Assembly: GCF_007860175.1 (NCBI RefSeq)
Contig: NZ_SJPX01000001.1
Span: forward strand, 1,488,001 to 1,552,000
Length of the DNA stretch: 64,000 nt
Source of the DNA: Rubripirellula reticaptiva
Lineage (GTDB): Bacteria > Planctomycetota > Planctomycetia > Pirellulales > Pirellulaceae
Direction: 5' to 3'
This document shows, in pieces, positions 9,174 to 17,977 of this stretch. The stretch's first letter is position 1, and every line of letters starts with the position of its first letter. Below the pieces are notes generated by a model. That model was not told the origin of the DNA, ran no database searches, and saw only the letters and a program-made list of their open reading frames with translations. Position numbers and translations under genes: made by a program.

Positions 9174-10529
9174 ATGATGGTGGCATCAACGTTTTCATAT
9201 CAACTTCAGCAACTCACCAAGCCCGTTTCTGCTTTGGCCATGATGATTCCTGCAAATTCGCGTTCCTGCCTGCATTGCTTTTTCGTCGTCATTTCGGTTT
9301 TTTGGCCAAGCGATGCGAGTGCGATTGAGCCAAAGCATGATTTTACGCACCCAGGGATTGCTCACAGCCGAGCAGAAATCGAATTTGTCAAAGGAAAGCT
9401 CGCGTCGTCGGAACAGCCATGGGCTTCCGCGTGGCAGCGACTAACGGAATCCAGCTATGCGAGTCTTGATTGGAAACCCGAGCCGCGCGCCCATGTCGAA
9501 CGCGGGCCAAGCAACAATCCCAACATCGGGTCATCCGAGTTTACTCAGGATGGTACCGCGGCCTACACGTTGGCGCTGCGTTGGGCACTTTCGGGTGACG
9601 AACGCTACGCGCAAAAGTCAGCCGAAGTCATCGGTGCTTGGTCAACAACGTTGAAGTCCATTTCCAATCATGACGCACGTTTGTTGATCGGCATGGACGG
9701 ACAAAAGTACTGTAACGCCGCCGAACTTCTCAAACACACATGGGATGGTTGGCCCGAGGAACAACAGGCTCAGTTCCGATCGATGGCACGTGAAGTCTGG
9801 TATCCGGTGATCAAGGATTTCTATCCGTCAGCCAACGGCAATTGGGATGCATCGATGCTGCAGACGATGATCGCGATGGGAATCTTCTTAGATGATCGCG
9901 AAATGTTTGACCGCGCCGTTCGCTATTTTCTCAAAGGCGAAGGCAACGGCGCGATCACGAACTATTTCAATGAGTTCGGCGAGTGTCAGGAGTCCGGACG
10001 CGATCAGGCGCATACGCAGATGGGACTCGAGTTCCTGGCCAACACCTGCGAATTCGCATGGGCACAGGGTGTTGATCTTTACGCTGCGGATGACAACCGG
10101 TTGCTGTTGGGGTTCGAGTACACCGCCAAGTACAACTTGGGGTTCGACGTGCCGTACGAACCGTTCGTCAGTTTCGAGCGGCGATATCACTACAAGAGTA
10201 TCTCGGATAACGGACGCGGTTCGCTGCGGTCAATGTACGAGAAGGTTTACAACCACTATCACAATCGCAAAGGGCTGGTTGCCGAATTCACTGAGCAAGC
10301 GGCGATGAAGAATCGCGAGCGAGTGTTCCAAGAACAGGGTCGCGGTCGCGAAAGTCGGGAGACCGACTCGCGAAATTCTGAACAGCGAAATTCTGAACAG
10401 CGAGATTCTGAACAGCAAGGACCCGAGCGGCGCAGGCGAAGTGGCGGCCGAAGTCGTGGTCAAGGATCCTTGTACTGGGACACCCTGATGTTCGCGAACC
10501 AGCCTGCGTCTTTCGCGGATGAACAATAA
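9174..10529 (+). CDS. Secreted alginate-lyase-like protein
   Basis: 451 residues. A signal peptide ends near residue 51 (CFFVVISVFWPSDASA); the true start may be one of the internal Met at 23-24, which would give a normal-length signal. The mature part (about 52-370) has the helical toroid character of the Alginate_lyase Pfam family: HPGIAHSRAEIEFVKGKL, then EFTQDGTAAYTLALRWALSGDERYA, a YCNAAELLKHTWDGW segment, NGNWDASMLQTMIAMGIF and ESGRDQAHTQMGL, where the Asn-Trp and His-Gln stretches resemble active-site regions. It would act in the periplasm or outside on uronic-acid polysaccharides; the substrate is inferred only from the family. The tail (370-440) is Arg/Glu/Gln-rich with three 5-residue repeats and may be disordered. 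The gene stands alone, shortly after the kinase gene. Confidence 0.8.
   Translation: MMVASTFSYQLQQLTKPVSALAMMIPANSRSCLHCFFVVISVFWPSDASAIEPKHDFTHPGIAHSRAEIEFVKGKLASSEQPWASAWQRLTESSYASLDWKPEPRAHVERGPSNNPNIGSSEFTQDGTAAYTLALRWALSGDERYAQKSAEVIGAWSTTLKSISNHDARLLIGMDGQKYCNAAELLKHTWDGWPEEQQAQFRSMAREVWYPVIKDFYPSANGNWDASMLQTMIAMGIFLDDREMFDRAVRYFLKGEGNGAITNYFNEFGECQESGRDQAHTQMGLEFLANTCEFAWAQGVDLYAADDNRLLLGFEYTAKYNLGFDVPYEPFVSFERRYHYKSISDNGRGSLRSMYEKVYNHYHNRKGLVAEFTEQAAMKNRERVFQEQGRGRESRETDSRNSEQRNSEQRDSEQQGPERRRRSGGRSRGQGSLYWDTLMFANQPASFADEQ
10371..10415 (+). repeat. Three tandem 15-bp repeats in the lyase-like gene
   Basis: The unit CGAAATTCTGAACAG occurs three times head to tail, the third copy with one change (CGAG). 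In frame it encodes repeated NSEQR/DSEQQ blocks in the charged C-terminal tail. The 15-bp length keeps the frame. Confidence 0.85.
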
Positions 10530-10613
10530 CGCTGAGCCGAAGCACCGTTGGTTCCCAGTAATCTCGCGGTGCTAGCGACGCTGAACCAACCGCTGAACAA
10601 TCGAATGCCAAGG

Positions 10614-10650
10614 TCAAAAAAAGCCTGGTGCCACGCCGGGCACCAGGCTT
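10614..10650 (-). terminator. Terminator downstream of tRNA-Arg
   Basis: A 12-bp stem AAGCCTGGTGCC/GGCACCAGGCTT (10620-10650) is followed on the minus strand by a run of T residues (complement of 10614-10622). It lies ten bases beyond the 3' end of the minus-strand tRNA. It could also help end the plus-strand lyase transcript. Confidence 0.8.
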
Positions 10651-10660
10651 TTCGGATAAA

Positions 10661-10734
10661 TACCCCCGGCGGGATTCGAACCTGCGACCTGCTCGTTAGG
10701 AATGAGCTGCTCTATCCAGCTGAGCTACGGGGGC
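10661..10734 (-). tRNA. tRNA-Arg (anticodon CCU)
   Basis: A 74-base cloverleaf on the minus strand. The acceptor is GCCCCCG pairing with CGGGGGT, discriminator A, with no encoded CCA. The D arm is GCTC...GAGC. The anticodon loop TTCCTAA gives CCU and so reads AGG. The variable loop is AGGTC and the T arm GCAGG-TTCGAAT-CCCGC. Non-Watson-Crick positions are G1-U72, A31-C39 and A51-C63. Confidence 0.93.
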
Positions 10735-10784
10735 GTTGGGGAAAGTTTGAAGGGTGATGGGTGAAGTTTGAAGGGGCGGTTCGG

Positions 10785-11531
10785 TTATTTTGCTCGGGCT
10801 GCCAGCGCGGTGCGAACGGTCTTGGCGACTTGCTCGGCCAGTTTTGCGGATCCTTCGGGGGTGTAGTGGACGTCGGCTTTCTTTTGCAAGTTCGCGTTGG
10901 CGACTGCGATTTCGTACATCGGGTCGATTTCGATGCCACCGACTTCCGCCATTACCTTGGCGGCGACTTCGTTGTAACGCTTGGAATCACCAGGGACGCG
11001 GCCTCGGGCACCCTCGGGCACGGGCGTGGTTTCTCGCCAAATCACGGTGGCGCCGGTCGCTTTTAAACGTTTGGCAATCTTTCGCAGGTTCTCGGCGTAA
11101 TCGTCAATCGAGACTTGCGGGGCACTGGTTTTGGCGGCCGGATCGGCCAAGTTTTTGCCTTGGGGGCCCATGTATTTCAGGTCGTGCAGTCCGAAATTGA
11201 AGTGGATCACGTCCCATTTCGTGTCACCGATCCATGCGTCGAGTGATTTCAAGCCGGTTGTTGTTGGTCCACAATTGGTGGCGGGTCGCCAAACGTTGGC
11301 TTCTCCGGCAAGCTGTTTACGGGCGTCGAGCATGTAGCCGATGGAAATCGAGTCGCCGATCAGCAACACGTTGGGAAGGCTTTCGTTAACTTCGGGCGGC
11401 AAAAATTGAGGCTGTACCTTTTTGGCTGGCGCTTTTTTTGTCACCTGAGCCTCGGTGGGGCTGGCGAGCCACATCGTCAGGAAGGCTGCCGCGAACACGT
11501 GAACTGCGACGCTTTTTCGATTGAACTTCAT
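10785..11531 (-). CDS. Secreted SGNH/GDSL-type hydrolase
   Basis: 248 residues from the ATG at 11531; the longer open frame upstream runs into the divergent thiE gene and looks non-coding. A signal peptide (AVHVFAAAFLTMWLASPTEA) is followed by a Lys-rich linker. SGNH blocks are visible: NVLLIGDSISIGY (block I, Ser nucleophile), HFNFGLHDL (block III, with His in place of the usual Asn of GxND), and DVHYTPEG (block V, catalytic Asp and His). An esterase, probably acting on acylated or acetylated polysaccharide in the periplasm, as in planctomycete relatives; the substrate is unknown. Its start codon is only 20 bp from the divergent thiE start. Confidence 0.88.
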   Translation of the reverse strand: MKFNRKSVAVHVFAAAFLTMWLASPTEAQVTKKAPAKKVQPQFLPPEVNESLPNVLLIGDSISIGYMLDARKQLAGEANVWRPATNCGPTTTGLKSLDAWIGDTKWDVIHFNFGLHDLKYMGPQGKNLADPAAKTSAPQVSIDDYAENLRKIAKRLKATGATVIWRETTPVPEGARGRVPGDSKRYNEVAAKVMAEVGGIEIDPMYEIAVANANLQKKADVHYTPEGSAKLAEQVAKTVRTALAARAK

Positions 11532-11551
11532 CTTTATTTCCGCCTGGTTGC

Positions 11552-12619
11552 ATGACTGAAAAAACACTCCGAGCAACCTATCGTATTCTGGACGCGTCGT
11601 CGAATCGAGCCTTAGAAGGTTTGCGGACGATGGAAGAGTGGGCTCGGTTCGCCAATGACGACCACGAGATGTCGGCCGAGCTAAAGTCGATTCGCCACTG
11701 CGTTGCCAATGCGGTCGGTCGGTTACCACGTTCAACGATGTTGGCCGCTCGTGATACGCCGGGTGACGTAGGAACCGAAATCACTGTACCGACCGAAATG
11801 ATGAGGTCATCGGTGGCATCAGTCGTTGCCGCCGCGGCCGCTCGAACGGCACAGTCACTGCGAGTGATCGAAGAGTACGGCAAAACCATTGATGGGCAGT
11901 TGGCGTCCGAGATCGAACGAGCGAGGTACCGGACCTACACCGTCGCGGCGCTGTTAGAGTTGTCGTTGCCTGCTGACGATCGGCAACGACGGTTGGCAGC
12001 GTCGTCGCTGTATGTGTTGGTAGATGCGGGTGTCGACGAGGCCGCGTTTTCAGAGTCGGTACGAGGCCTGTACCAGAGCGGCGTGGACGTGTTGCAACTC
12101 AGAGATCGCAGCGCCAGCGATCGAACGTTGTTGCAACGCTCGGCAGTCGCAGCTTTAATCGCTCGCCAGTGCGGTGGCTTGTTCATTGTCAACGATCGGG
12201 CGGATTTGGCGTTTGCGTCGGATGCTGATGGCGTGCACGTCGGGCAAGAAGAGTTGCCGGTGGCGGACGCAAGGCGAATCTTGGGGCCGGACAAGCTAAT
12301 TGGCCTATCGACTCATTCGATCGATCAGGCTCGCGACGCGGTCGCCGACGGAGCCGACTACATCGGTTGCGGTCCGGTGTTTGCGGGACGGACGAAGACG
12401 TTTGATCGTTACGTTGGGCCAGCGTTTCTGCAGCAAGTTTCGGCGGAAATCGAGTTGCCCGCGTTTGCAATTGGAGGCATCGATTTGACGAACTTGGACC
12501 AGGTCACTGGCGCGGGCATTCACCGTGTGGCGGTGACCGGGGCGGTGAGGGACGCGGATGATCCGGCCGAAGCGGTGGCAGAGTTGAAACGCCGGCTGGG
12601 GAAACCGGTGACGAAATGA
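11552..12619 (+). CDS. thiE: Thiamine phosphate synthase with N-terminal ThiD2-like domain
   Basis: 355 residues, longer than the usual ThiE of about 210. Residues 1-135 (TYRILDASSNRALEGLRTMEEWARF, MLAARDTPGDVGTE, RTAQSLRVIEEYGK) match the extra N-terminal domain seen in cyanobacterial and some other ThiE proteins (ThiD2). Residues 148-350 are ThiE: VLQLRDR, FIVNDRADLA, DGVHVGQEELP, GLSTHS, DYIGCGPVFAGRTK and AFAIGGI, which bind HMP-pyrophosphate and the thiazole phosphate. It joins the two thiamine halves in the cytoplasm. The N-terminal family block begins right after the ATG, which supports this start although only 20 bp separate it from the divergent SGNH start. No TPP riboswitch fits upstream. 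Confidence 0.93.
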   Translation: MTEKTLRATYRILDASSNRALEGLRTMEEWARFANDDHEMSAELKSIRHCVANAVGRLPRSTMLAARDTPGDVGTEITVPTEMMRSSVASVVAAAAARTAQSLRVIEEYGKTIDGQLASEIERARYRTYTVAALLELSLPADDRQRRLAASSLYVLVDAGVDEAAFSESVRGLYQSGVDVLQLRDRSASDRTLLQRSAVAALIARQCGGLFIVNDRADLAFASDADGVHVGQEELPVADARRILGPDKLIGLSTHSIDQARDAVADGADYIGCGPVFAGRTKTFDRYVGPAFLQQVSAEIELPAFAIGGIDLTNLDQVTGAGIHRVAVTGAVRDADDPAEAVAELKRRLGKPVTK

Positions 12620-12764
12620 CTGCGGCTTTTCGTCGGTCTCTGCGAATCTTAAGGTAGTGCAGGTCTTAAAGCAGGCCAGGTTTGTCGGGGTTGTGATCTG
12701 ATACTTTGTTGGGACGATTCCTAGCTGGCAAAACTTTGGCTTCCAAAACTCTGAACGACGACCC

Positions 12765-13622
12765 ATGCATCCAAACTCTGATGACAATTGGCCTCGCCGA
12801 GTCGCAATTCTTGGCGTCGGGTTATTGGGTGGCAGCGTTGCCATGTCGATTCGGCGTTCGCGTCCCGAGACTGTCTTTGTCGGATACTCGCGCAGCACGG
12901 ATCGTTTAGCAGACGCCATTCGTCGCGGCATCATTGACGAAGCCACCGACTCGATTGGTGATGCCTGTCGCGATTGTGATGCCGTCGTCGTGGCGACGCC
13001 CGTCGACCGCATCGCTGCGATGGTGATCGAAGCGGCTGGGCATTGCCCGGATGATTGTTTGATCACGGACGTGGGCAGCACGAAAAGCGGGATCGTAGCC
13101 GCGGTTGAGAAAGACGCCTGCGCCGCCGCGAAATTTGTCGCTGCTCACCCGATCGCCGGTAGCGAGAAATCGGGCAGCCAGTATGCGGTCGCAAACTTGT
13201 TCGATCACAAAGTCGTGGTGGTGACGCCCGGCAAGGCCGCCGATTCGGCAATGGTCCAGCGGACGGATCGGTTTTGGAAAATGACGGGCGGCAAAACGGT
13301 CACAATGTCGGTTGCCGATCATGATGATTACTTGGCCGCCATCAGCCACGTGCCACATTTGATGTCGGCGCTGGTCGCTCGGATGACGCCACCGGTTGCC
13401 CGGTCGCTGGTCGGTACGGGCTGGAAAGATATCACGCGGGTCGCGTCGGGCGATCCGGAAATGTGGACAGCGATCTGCCGCGAGAACAGGCCGGCCATCG
13501 TCACCGAATTGGCCCGGTTGGCTGAGGAGCTGAACCAATTGCGATCAATCGTCGAGGATGGTCGCGACGACGAAATGGCAAGTTGGCTGGCCGAGGCTAA
13601 GCGGATCAAGGATCAGGGCTGA
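12765..13622 (+). CDS. tyrA: Prephenate dehydrogenase
   Basis: 285 residues, the size of monofunctional TyrA. The N-terminus holds the NAD(P) Rossmann motif VAILGVGLLGGSVAM (13-27). Then come VVVATPVD, TDVGSTKSGIV and the substrate-binding HPIAGSEKSG (about 127-136). The C-terminal helical dimer domain carries ISHVPHLMSALV, the region of the catalytic His. It oxidises prephenate to 4-hydroxyphenylpyruvate in tyrosine synthesis. It could in principle act on arogenate; the sequence does not decide. It lies between thiE and purL on the same strand. Confidence 0.93.
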   Translation: MHPNSDDNWPRRVAILGVGLLGGSVAMSIRRSRPETVFVGYSRSTDRLADAIRRGIIDEATDSIGDACRDCDAVVVATPVDRIAAMVIEAAGHCPDDCLITDVGSTKSGIVAAVEKDACAAAKFVAAHPIAGSEKSGSQYAVANLFDHKVVVVTPGKAADSAMVQRTDRFWKMTGGKTVTMSVADHDDYLAAISHVPHLMSALVARMTPPVARSLVGTGWKDITRVASGDPEMWTAICRENRPAIVTELARLAEELNQLRSIVEDGRDDEMASWLAEAKRIKDQG

Positions 13623-13823
13623 GCCGATTTGGTCAGGGCTTCGCTTTTTCTGGACTCGGAAAACGCGAAAATCCGCAAAAACAGGCGTCTCGACTTCGGA
13701 GGTCGGCTCTCGGCGATTCAGGTCTTGTCAGGTACCATTTGTGGCTAACGCGGCTAACACGCGTGGCCTGCCGGTGCCTGCGGCAGGGCGTTAAATGATC
13801 GAACATCCTTGAAGGTCCTTCCC

Positions 13824-16781
13824 ATGCCGCTTTGGCAAATCGATATTTATCCGGCCGAAAACCAAGTCGACCGCGAAGCCATCCGTACCACCGAAGAAAT
13901 CGCAGAGCTTGGTCTCGGAAAGAACGTTTCGGTGGCTTTCGCTCGCGGCTTTCTGGTCCAAGGCAACTTTGGCGCCGAAGAAGCGGCCCGGTTGGCGGGC
14001 ACCTTATTGTCCGATTCGATCACCGAGCATTCGGTGGTGGCGATCGCTGGGCAAGACATTTTGAACGAGCCGCCGGGGACGCAAACGGTTCAGGTCAACG
14101 TTTTGCCAAAGCCAGGCGTGATGGATCCGGTGGCATACAGCACGCTGGGTGCCGCTCGCGATGCCGGGTTTGCGGTCGACGCGGTTCGCACGATGCGTAA
14201 GTACTGGATCGGTGGCGTCGATGACGCTTCGCTGGACAGCATTTGTCGTCGCGCACTTTCGAACGACGCAATCGAACAAGTCGTTGTTGGTCCGTTAGAG
14301 ATGGATCAGTTGGACGTTGGTTCGCCGAGCGATTTTAAGTTGGTGACGATTCCAATTCGCGAGTTGGATGACGAGGGACTGACCAAGTTATCCAAAGACG
14401 GCCAGTTGTATTTGACACTGGTCGAGATGCAGACGATCCGCGCGCACTTCGCCAAAATCGGCCGTGACCCCACTGACATCGAACTCGAATCGGTCGCACA
14501 AACTTGGTCAGAACACTGCAGCCACAAGACACTAGCCGGACGGATTGCTTATCAGGGGCCCGGTTACGAAGGACACGGCGCCGACGGTGCGCCGATGGCG
14601 GACAAACGTCAGTATGAAAACATGCTGAAGGAAACCATCTTTGCGGCTACCCAGCAGATTCGTAAAACGCTTGGTGACGATGACTGGTGCGTCAGCGTAT
14701 TCAAAGATAACGCGGGCATCGTCACGTTTGATGACGAGTACCACGTGTGCTTCAAAGTCGAAACGCACAATCACCCGTCAGCGCTGGAACCTTACGGCGG
14801 TGCCAATACGGGCATCGGCGGTGTGATCCGTGACCCGATGGGAACCGGCATGGGGGCCAAACCGATTTGCAATACTGATGTGTTTTGCTTTGCGCCGCCC
14901 GATACGGCGGTCGATTCATTGCCGCCCGGCATCTTGCATCCTCGTCGCGTGATGAAGGGAGTCGTTTCCGGTGTCCGTGATTACGGCAACCGCATGGGTA
15001 TCCCCACGGTCAACGGCGCGGTTTATTTTGACAAGCGTTATCTGGGCAACCCGTTGGTGTATTGCGGAAACGCTGGGCTGATTCCGGTCGGGATGGAAGA
15101 GAAGGAAGTCAAGGCGGACGACTTGATCGTCGCCATCGGCGGACGTACAGGGCGCGATGGGATTCATGGTGCAACGTTCAGTTCAGCCGAACTGACCAGC
15201 GAATCGGAATCGTTGTCCGGTGGTGCAGTTCAGATTGGCAACGCGATCACTGAAAAGATGGTCTTGGACGTTTTGATTCAAGCTCGTGACCGTGGATTGT
15301 TCAACGCCGTCACGGACTGTGGTGCCGGTGGGTTCAGCAGTGCGGTCGGTGAGATGGGCGAGCACTTGGGTGCCGAGGTTTGGCTGGACAAGGCGCCGCT
15401 GAAGTACGACGGTTTAACGTACACCGAAATCTGGATCTCGGAAGCTCAAGAACGCATGGTGTTTGCGGTTCCGCAAGACAAGTGGGACGAACTGCGCCAG
15501 CTTTGCGAGAGCGAAGGCGTCGAGGCGGCTGCGATCGGACGTTTCGTGCCGACCGGACGGTTGTTGTTGACCTATCAAGGTCACACCGTTGGCGATGTCG
15601 CGATGCAATTTTTGCACGATGGTCGTCCGCCAATCATTCGCGATGCCGTCTACACGCCGCCCGAAACTCAGCCGCTGGATCTGCCTGCGATGAGCGCCGA
15701 CGACCACCGTACTGCGTTGCTTGCGATCATGGGCAGCTTGAACGTGGCCAGCAAGCAATGGGTGATTCGCCAATACGATCACGAGGTCCAAGGTGGCAGC
15801 GTCGTGAAACCGCTGGTCGGTCCGCTTTGCGACGGACCTGGCGATGCGGCAGTGGTGCGGCCGCGAATGCAGTCGCGTCGCGGTTTGGTTTTATCGTGCG
15901 GAATGAATCCTCACTACGGCGACTTTGACACGTATCACATGGCTACTTCGGCGATCGACGAAGCGATGCGAAATGCGGTCGCTGTGGGTGCTGATCCGTC
16001 GAAGATTGCGATCTTAGACAACTTTTGCTGGGGCTACACTGACCGCGCCGAAACGCTCGGTTCGTTGGTCCGTGCGGCGATCGCGTGCCAGGACATGGCG
16101 GTGACGTTGGGGACTCCGTTCATCAGCGGCAAGGACTCGCTCAACAACGAGTTCAGTTACTTTGAAAGCGATGGCACCAAGCAAACGATTTCGATTCCAC
16201 CGAGTCTGTTGATCAGCGCGATGGGCCAAATCGATGACATCGGCAAGGCTGTCACGATGGACGCCAAAGAAGTCGGTAATGTCGTGTACTTGGTTGGCGA
16301 AACGAAGTCGGAACTAGGCGGTTCGCACCTTTCGTTGGTGCAAGATTTGGCCGGCGGCCAAGTGCCAACGGTTGACGCAAACGTGGCCAAGGCAACGTTC
16401 GCGGCGATGCACGCGGCGATCATGTCGGGCCAAGTCCGTGCGTGTCACGACCTCAGTGAAGGTGGTCTGGCGGTTTCCGCAACCGAGATGGCGATGGCGG
16501 GAACGTTGGGCATGCAGATCGACATTGCCGCCGTTTGTGACAGTGGTTTGTCGTCGTCGGAAGTTCTGTTTAGCGAGTCAAATACGCGTTTCTTGGTCGA
16601 AGTTTCGGCTGATGCGGCAGACGAATTTGAAAAGTCGTTGAGCAATCATTCGGTTCCGGTTGCTCGGCTAGGTACAATCGAGGCCGACGAGCGGATGATC
16701 GTCATGCAGGGCGACGATGTCGTTTTGGATGTGACCACCGCCGATGCCAAGGAAGCCTGGCAAAAACCACTGGCTTGGTAG
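13824..16781 (+). CDS. purL: Phosphoribosylformylglycinamidine synthase PurL with fused PurS-like N-terminus
   Basis: 985 residues from the ATG at 13824, preceded by GAAGG; the frame is open five codons further upstream. Residues 1-190 carry two PurS-like segments (WQIDIYPAENQVDREAIRT; VQVNVLPKPGVMDPVAYST ... GFAVDAVRTMRKYWIGG). Residues 200-985 are the PurL synthetase body, with SEHCSHKT near 230, FKVETHNHPSA, GGVIRDPMGTG, GGRTGRDGIHGATFSS, DCGAGGFSSAVGEMG, FISGKDSLNN and ACHDLSEGGLAV. No PurQ glutaminase domain is present, so ammonia must come from a separate PurQ. It makes FGAM from FGAR with ATP in purine synthesis. Small PurL is normally about 740 residues with PurS separate, so this is a PurS-PurL fusion. 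Confidence 0.94.
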   Translation: MPLWQIDIYPAENQVDREAIRTTEEIAELGLGKNVSVAFARGFLVQGNFGAEEAARLAGTLLSDSITEHSVVAIAGQDILNEPPGTQTVQVNVLPKPGVMDPVAYSTLGAARDAGFAVDAVRTMRKYWIGGVDDASLDSICRRALSNDAIEQVVVGPLEMDQLDVGSPSDFKLVTIPIRELDDEGLTKLSKDGQLYLTLVEMQTIRAHFAKIGRDPTDIELESVAQTWSEHCSHKTLAGRIAYQGPGYEGHGADGAPMADKRQYENMLKETIFAATQQIRKTLGDDDWCVSVFKDNAGIVTFDDEYHVCFKVETHNHPSALEPYGGANTGIGGVIRDPMGTGMGAKPICNTDVFCFAPPDTAVDSLPPGILHPRRVMKGVVSGVRDYGNRMGIPTVNGAVYFDKRYLGNPLVYCGNAGLIPVGMEEKEVKADDLIVAIGGRTGRDGIHGATFSSAELTSESESLSGGAVQIGNAITEKMVLDVLIQARDRGLFNAVTDCGAGGFSSAVGEMGEHLGAEVWLDKAPLKYDGLTYTEIWISEAQERMVFAVPQDKWDELRQLCESEGVEAAAIGRFVPTGRLLLTYQGHTVGDVAMQFLHDGRPPIIRDAVYTPPETQPLDLPAMSADDHRTALLAIMGSLNVASKQWVIRQYDHEVQGGSVVKPLVGPLCDGPGDAAVVRPRMQSRRGLVLSCGMNPHYGDFDTYHMATSAIDEAMRNAVAVGADPSKIAILDNFCWGYTDRAETLGSLVRAAIACQDMAVTLGTPFISGKDSLNNEFSYFESDGTKQTISIPPSLLISAMGQIDDIGKAVTMDAKEVGNVVYLVGETKSELGGSHLSLVQDLAGGQVPTVDANVAKATFAAMHAAIMSGQVRACHDLSEGGLAVSATEMAMAGTLGMQIDIAAVCDSGLSSSEVLFSESNTRFLVEVSADAADEFEKSLSNHSVPVARLGTIEADERMIVMQGDDVVLDVTTADAKEAWQKPLAW

Positions 16782-16841
16782 CCGATTGTTTGTGCAAGCC
16801 GGAGGAAGTGGTAGCCGAGTGTTCAACGAAAAGACAGCTTT

Positions 16842-17843
16842 ATGATTTCCGCCATCCCGACTACCACGTTTACTGTCGTCATTTCGCGAGGCCAATCGCG
16901 GAACCCGGAAAAGCGTGGAATCGAACAAGCAATCGCCGACACCATCGGTGCGATCGATGGCGTTGATGTGTTGGTGATCCCCCACCTGTATGACTTGCCC
17001 AAATCGAGCGAGTCGTACAAGAAGTTGTCGGCGGTCGAAGGCGACATTGTGGTGGCTTCGTGGATTTACGGTCGTGCGGCGCACTGGGTGCTCGATCGCA
17101 ACGGCATCGGTGGCCAGTTTGGCGAAGTTCAATTGGGGCAATCGGCGGACGAAGACGAGCCATCGGATGTACCTGAATCGATCAGCGAAGAGGCGGCGCC
17201 GGTCGACCGAGTGACGGATCTGAATCCTCGACCAGATCGCAACATCCACTGCATTGACTTGAAGATCTCGACGGACGTCAGTGCTTTTATCGCTGAGATT
17301 CGTCGGATCGTCGGTGCAGAAACCAACCCGCGTGAAACATCGCTGCCGATTATTGGTGGCAAGATCGTGCAGGTCGACGAAACAACGTCGCGGCGCTGGT
17401 ATCCGGTCATCGACTTCAGCCGTTGTACGAATTGCATGGAGTGCGTCGATTTCTGTTTGTTTGGTGTCTATGGCGTCGACTACGGCGAGAACATTCTTGT
17501 CGAACAGCCCGACAATTGTCGCAAGGGATGCCCGGCGTGCAGTCGGGTGTGTCCCGAAAACGCCATCATCTTTCCTCAGCACAAAGCACCTGCGATTGCC
17601 GGCGCCGAAGTCGAAGGCGACGAGGGTTTCAAGATCGACCTATCCGTTTTGTTTGGGGCTCCCGCTAGCGGTGACGATCCGATCGCGACAGCAGCCCGCG
17701 AACGCGACGAACAGTTGTTGTTGGCTGGCCGCGATGTGGTCGGGATCGATGATCAATTGGCCAAGCGTCAGATGGACGCGAAATCACAACCCAAAGACGG
17801 GCTAGATCGATTAATCGATTCGCTTGATGATTTCGATCTTTAG
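16842..17843 (+). CDS. 4Fe-4S dicluster-type ferredoxin protein
   Basis: 333 residues. The C-terminal half has two cysteine groups: CTNCMECVDFC (about 194-204) and CRKGCPACSRVCP (about 227-239), enough for two [4Fe-4S] clusters. The first 150 residues (TTFTVVISRGQSRNPEKRG, VLVIPHLYDLP, GDIVVASWIYGRAAHWVLD) are an alpha/beta-looking domain that I do not recognise. An acidic linker (QSADEDEPSDVPESISEEAAP) joins the parts, and the tail is Asp-rich. A cytoplasmic electron-transfer role is likely; the partner is unknown. It follows purL by 60 bp on the same strand and may be cotranscribed. Confidence 0.8.
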   Translation: MISAIPTTTFTVVISRGQSRNPEKRGIEQAIADTIGAIDGVDVLVIPHLYDLPKSSESYKKLSAVEGDIVVASWIYGRAAHWVLDRNGIGGQFGEVQLGQSADEDEPSDVPESISEEAAPVDRVTDLNPRPDRNIHCIDLKISTDVSAFIAEIRRIVGAETNPRETSLPIIGGKIVQVDETTSRRWYPVIDFSRCTNCMECVDFCLFGVYGVDYGENILVEQPDNCRKGCPACSRVCPENAIIFPQHKAPAIAGAEVEGDEGFKIDLSVLFGAPASGDDPIATAARERDEQLLLAGRDVVGIDDQLAKRQMDAKSQPKDGLDRLIDSLDDFDL

Positions 17844-17977
17844 TCTTTCTTGATCGAATCACCAAGAAACGATTCGGCGAATGCTGGGGAATCGAATTGA
17901 AGTGATTTTCTAGGTCAACTTCTCCGTGCAATCGGACCGATACAACGGCTAGGTATCGCCCGAACTCGGAGCACATT

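Noticed and set aside
11400-11560. TPP riboswitch before thiE
   Set aside because: Only 20 bp separate thiE from the divergent gene and I see no riboswitch core.
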